A stretch of DNA of 64,000 bases, taken from the NCBI GenBank assembly GCA_000697355.1, contig JNEN01000885.1, positions 124,001-188,000 of the forward strand. The letters run 5' to 3'. Positions 59,913 to 64,000 of this stretch are shown piece after piece. This DNA comes from Syncephalastrum monosporum B8922 (Eukaryota; Mucoromycota; Mucoromycetes; Mucorales; Syncephalastraceae). Position 1 is the stretch's first letter. Every line of letters begins with the position of its first letter. A model generated the notes under the pieces. That model was not told the origin of the DNA. It was given only the letters and a program-made list of their open reading frames with translations, and ran no database searches. A program made the translations under genes and the position numbers.

Positions 59913-60710
59913 CAACGCATTCTGCAAGTACATGCATAGAATTCAATAAACATCAGCACACTTAGATGCAATCGTTGGCTCCAGTTGCGTCTCTCTACTC
60001 CCGGATCTAATGTATCACTTCACATGACACATGTCTTATTGGGTGTGTTATCCCCTTGTTTTGCGTCAATGCGATAAATACTACACCTGGTATGTCCATG
60101 GAAGCACAGCTCATTCTTAATGGTAAAGGAAGTTCAGGCAGTATTTAGAATGATCATATTGGCTACCAAATGCACATACATTAATACGGTTAATGGATAG
60201 AAGTATAAAATAATCACAATCTAAAGGATTCCACTGGAGAGAAGACAATAAGTCCGAAATGCCCATATCTGCCAGAATATAGCGTAGCGCAATATGGTAC
60301 TTGGATTTACTGGCTACAGAGGGCACATTCTAATATACGCGGATCTAGTATCGACCCTCATCTGAGCCCTAAGGGGCCTCTCTTGATGAAAGGCAGAAAC
60401 TAAGGAGGAGAACGCTTACGAATCCTACATTTCTCGCATATGTGGATGTGCCCTGCAGATTGTATACACGACTACCATCGGTGTAAGTTCTGACACACGT
60501 ATGTGGAAACGAATGAATGTGTTCGGCAAAAATGCAGGCATCACAGCTCATCGCTTACATCAAATCCAAAAAATCATATAAATTTTGTGCAGTAAATCTA
60601 AGTACTGTATTGCTGCGCAAGACAGAATACTGTCGCTATCTTCGTACTTATGCACATATGTGAATAACAACTCACGAATACTTTTTGAGTACTAAGCTAT
60701 ATAATCATTA
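59913..60710. other. Gene-poor AT-rich region
   Basis: Downstream of the reductase gene. No gene or recognisable element until repeat copy C. Confidence 0.45.
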
Positions 60711-61002
60711 TTGTAACTAGCCTTGAATCATTTCGTTCCAAAATCAGCTCTCGTGGACTACAATTCATTTTTACTCTACACACCTAAGCGGCCGGAGCCG
60801 GGCTTCATCGACGCGCGCTCACGGCGCGCTGCCACTGACTCACCTGAAGCTGAATGCGCTTTTGAGTCACAATAACACATCACCCATTTTCAGAACACTA
60901 ACCGTTCGTCGGGGAGCAGACATTTGGCGCAGGGCGATGTCATTGTGCTCGTTTCAACGGTGGTTCTAGCCACCGACCGCCTAGACTAGAGGGTCGCAAG
61001 CG
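60711..61002 (-). repeat. Dispersed repeat, copy C
   Basis: The most diverged member, same orientation as copy B. On the minus strand it reads CT-rich leader, then ATGACA (start near 60952) with the frame M-T-S-P-C-A-K-C-L-L-P-D-E-R, an intron-like segment from a GTTAGT donor, the hairpin GCGCGC-CGTGA-GCGCGC (60813-60829), and the tail with gtccacgagagc. In that frame a stop follows soon after the intron-like segment. Similarity to copy A continues for a while past 61002 into a GGAAAGAAGGCAG-type stretch, which in A lies about 170 bases further out. Confidence 0.8.
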
Positions 61003-64000
61003 GAAAGAAGGCAGAAGCGCGAACGGAAGAGAAGGCATAGGAACATTGTGTGAGAATCATGTTGCAAGGATTTCCTCTACGTGTATGCAAATATACATAC
61101 CGTATACGGTATGTAGATACCAAATACATGCAACCTGTATGTCATTAACGGGACGACGTGTATAAATGGTATATGTAGAGGATGAGGTATCAGAAAAGGC
61201 ACGTCACAGCTAACTCCCCTGTGATTTTTTCGTGAAGTGATTACTAGATAGAGTGAAGTGATCTGAAATGATTAACATATAGGGTGATACCAGTTAAACA
61301 TGTTCATGATGTGTATTTTATCTGGTTGTTTCATATCTCTATCGAGGTTTAGGCGGTTGATGTCTACACAGATAAATTAAAACCTTCAGAGTACTCGAGC
61401 CGTATGTGACATATATTGTTCATTTATAAGCAGTCCTTTCTGTCGCACCCTCTCTATCAGCTCTTCCTAATGTCTAAACATGGTCCTGTATAATTTGTGA
61501 TTCTCTTTTTGTATAGTAGAGAGTGATCATTCAGCAACTCATGTAGCGTAGCAACTGATGTCATGTACATTTTGATGAACTCAATGTTATCGGTGTGAAT
61601 GTATAATACACAGTATCATTTACGGAATCCACTCCCTTATGCTTATCTGAGTAAATACCATGCTGAAGCTGCGTTCAGATGCATGGTAGCGTTAGCCTTG
61701 CCGATCATTGCACTGTTCTTACATGAAACAAGTAGGGAAACTGGAGTGCAATGATATAATATGCCTCTATGAGAATCGGCCGTGCACGGATTCATGTTCT
61801 TCACACACAATAATAAGGTATTACCTTCCACCGAAACATAACTCCTGGCGCTCCTTTATTTCACTTATCTACACTGCCTGAAACATATTAAAAGTCGTTG
61901 GTAGCAATAGCCTTTGTACCTCAGGATGGAAGAGACGAAGTTGCTGGATTAGTACTACGTGCGTTGCTGGGCATATTTCTGCATGCTTAGCCCCCGCCCC
62001 CAGGCTAGTCTGCCCTTAAAGATATGGTTGTGTCTCCTCTACATTGCCTAGGTGCGTTTTGGGTGACAATCACAAAAATAAAGTGCCCGCGCTTGATCAT
62101 ACATAACAGGATAATGCGTAGGCCCTAACGCAAAAATTGCTAGTAAGTGCCGCCGCATGTGACGTACATTCTTTTCTTTTGTTCTACACTGATGATGCGT
62201 ACAAGATAGATGGAAATCACACTTGTAGGTCTTTAGCTGTAACCTTCAGAGACAATATGCGAAATGTCAGCTCTATATACAGGAGACACGAGCCTTAGAC
62301 ATGGTAGTAAATTGATCTCTAGTCTGGAGTATTTCCTCTGCTGTCCTCGACGGACAGGCACAGAAATTTTCACTTGAATGAAAAAAGATTAGGACATGGG
62401 ACGCAAAAGGAACAAACCAGAATGCCGGGCTGCAATTATTGTCCTCTTTGTTTGTTTACATGTTGAGAAACTTGACCCGCTGAGATATAAACAAGAAAAG
62501 AGAGTGGCTTTAGTGTACGCAGATATGAGCAGCTGACACAAGTTGAGGCCAGACTCTTGAGGGATCACAACACATAACCTGACAGGGCGGCATGTGTCAG
62601 GGGAACAATGGGACTGTGTACTCTTTAACGTTACGTCTCAAAAATGAGATAATCCTTCCCTTTGTTGCGTTGTTGAAATTGTGCATTAGAAGAGCGGACG
62701 GACCCCTTGCCGATATCTCAGCTTCATCGTGACACCGTCGTTCTCCGAGTAATAACAAGACCGCGCCCATGCGTTGTCGTTACATGTAGCGCAAATGGTG
62801 CAGCCCGATCGCACCGATTGGTGGAGGGACATTCTCTCTTTCCGCACTTGCAAGAAAATGAGATCTTACGTGAGAAGGTGCTTAGACCAACTCTATTATA
62901 ATATTTAGCAGTGCCGGAACCAAAGACCGACAAGCGCCGACGATAACGGAAAAGCCAAAAAAAAAGTGGGAGCTCTTTCGCCGTACTACAATCTCTACAA
63001 GCGTAATTCTGTGCGCCTACGCGATTGGGCAAGACTCGACAACGGACAGCCTCATGACCTGAGCTTCTTGCTTGTTGAGGATTGGTGAATGTCGCACCGC
63101 TGTTTATGCTGTCGTGCAGAAGAGAAAGATTGGCCCAGAATGCACGCACAAGTAATTACAGGGAGTGGAAAAGCAAAGGTTGAGAACCAAAATTTTTTCA
63201 GAAGATCATGTACGAGCATAGGTTGCTTGGCTTGGCACGGTAAAGAATGTCACTATGATAGTGGTTGTATAAACACCCGACATTGGCAGACAAGTTCCCT
63301 AGCAACAACAACAAAAAAAAAAAAAGGAAAAAGAAAAGATGATGGATTCAAGAAGCAATATAGTACACCGACAGGAACGGGTATGTTCCCGGGAAACGGG
63401 GGGAGAAAGTATCGTGGAGAGACGCATATGTATGCAGCACGAACATCTTTGCTTTTTTTTATTGAATCTAGTCCTCTTATATAGGCTTTTCCATAGCCTT
63501 CATTGGTCTAATGTATACATACATTTACAGCATAACCGTCAAGAATGCATGGTCTCGTTCTCGGGGCTGTTCATACAGCGTCCACACGGAAAACAGATCC
63601 GTGATGGACGGTGTCACAGGCCAAGGGAACATGTAGGACAAAAGTTTGTCCTTGCGTCTGTGGGCAGGCTAGAAATGAACCTTACACCCATCGTACTTGT
63701 CCGCGACTTATGCCTTTCGTTTCTCTTTTGCGCCCAAAACGACATGCCCTCCGAAAAATAACAAAAAAGACAACGCTGTGGATCATGTGAAGCATAAAAA
63801 GTGGCAAGGATTTTGGGGGACAAACATGAAACGGCCTTGGTGGGTGAATGCACGAGGACCATCTTTTTTGGTCCTTCCGGTGGGCTGATCACGGGCACCC
63901 AGCGTCCGTCTAATGAATTGGAACAACGACTCCTTACCCACGTACATGGCATAGCGTATACTTTAATCCCTCCCTTGTCCGAAAGGTTTGTTTGGTTCAA
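61003..64000. other. Gene-poor region of 3 kb at the right edge
   Basis: I can support no gene here. Contents: a 22-base perfect palindrome at 61094-61115, AT-rich sequence, and an A13 run near 63312. A 128-codon frame on the minus strand (63614-64000) is open to the edge; it contains several cysteines but no recognisable domain and overlaps a plus-strand frame, so it is not called. Confidence 0.45.
61094..61115. repeat. Perfect 22-base palindrome
   Basis: TACATACCGTA followed by its exact reverse complement TACGGTATGTA, in non-coding sequence. Could be a dimeric-factor site or chance in AT-rich sequence. Confidence 0.9.

Noticed and set aside
63614..64000. 128-codon minus-strand frame open to the right edge
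   Set aside because: No domain, no splice support, composition like its surroundings; may be chance.

Overview
The window is a nuclear chromosome segment of a filamentous fungus. It holds 25 recognisable protein genes on both strands. Most carry several short spliceosomal introns of about 45-90 bases (GT-AG, a few GC-AG). Promoters are poly(dA:dT) and CT-rich, and protein sets are typically fungal: a GATA factor with an AreA/Gln3-type N-terminal domain, an Ecl1-type protein, a cerevisin-like protease and an Erv29 homologue. An early-diverging fungus, possibly Mucoromycota, would fit, but that is inference; no rRNA or other phylogenetic marker is present. I built the exon models by hand from splice sites, reading-frame continuity and family resemblance. 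For every complete multi-exon model the summed coding length is a multiple of three.

Layout, left to right. 0-11.3 kb is gene-dense: a CRAL-TRIO lipid-transfer protein cut by the left edge, an SH3+EH endocytic adaptor, a mitochondrial Era GTPase, Bmt2 rRNA methyltransferase divergent from a glutaredoxin-like protein, a G-protein gamma subunit and an MFS transporter. 11.3-18.5 kb is gene-poor apart from one small Ecl1-type gene. 18.5-25.6 kb is dense again: MPP-alpha, an unrecognised gene with a possible telomeric-type OB fold, hexose-6-phosphate epimerase, Erv29/Surf4 and Pet191/Coa5. 25.6-32 kb holds one F-box/LRR gene and a dispersed repeat. 32-47.4 kb is the densest part: GATA factor, Snapin-like protein, a membrane microprotein, Nbs1, the mitochondrial aspartate/glutamate carrier, PIG-S, BAP31/Yet and a subtilisin. 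47-64 kb thins out (LOG family, PXA-PX-nexin protein, GH47 mannosidase, an Ayr1-like reductase) and ends in about 4 kb with no gene I can support.

The genes are housekeeping loci of unrelated pathways, not a cluster. Loose themes are ER/secretory function (Erv29, PIG-S, BAP31, GH47, Ayr1-like), mitochondria (Era, MPP-alpha, Coa5, the aspartate/glutamate carrier), DNA and telomere maintenance (Nbs1, possibly the OB-fold gene) and endosome/lysosome traffic (SH3-EH, Snapin-like, PX protein).

The most unexpected signal is a three-copy diverged repeat (about 27.4-27.7, 58.3-58.5 and 60.7-61.0 kb). It carries a hairpin whose stem is kept in all three copies although two base pairs changed on both sides. 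I see no CRISPR array, convincing tRNA or rRNA gene, intact transposon, virus or toxin gene.
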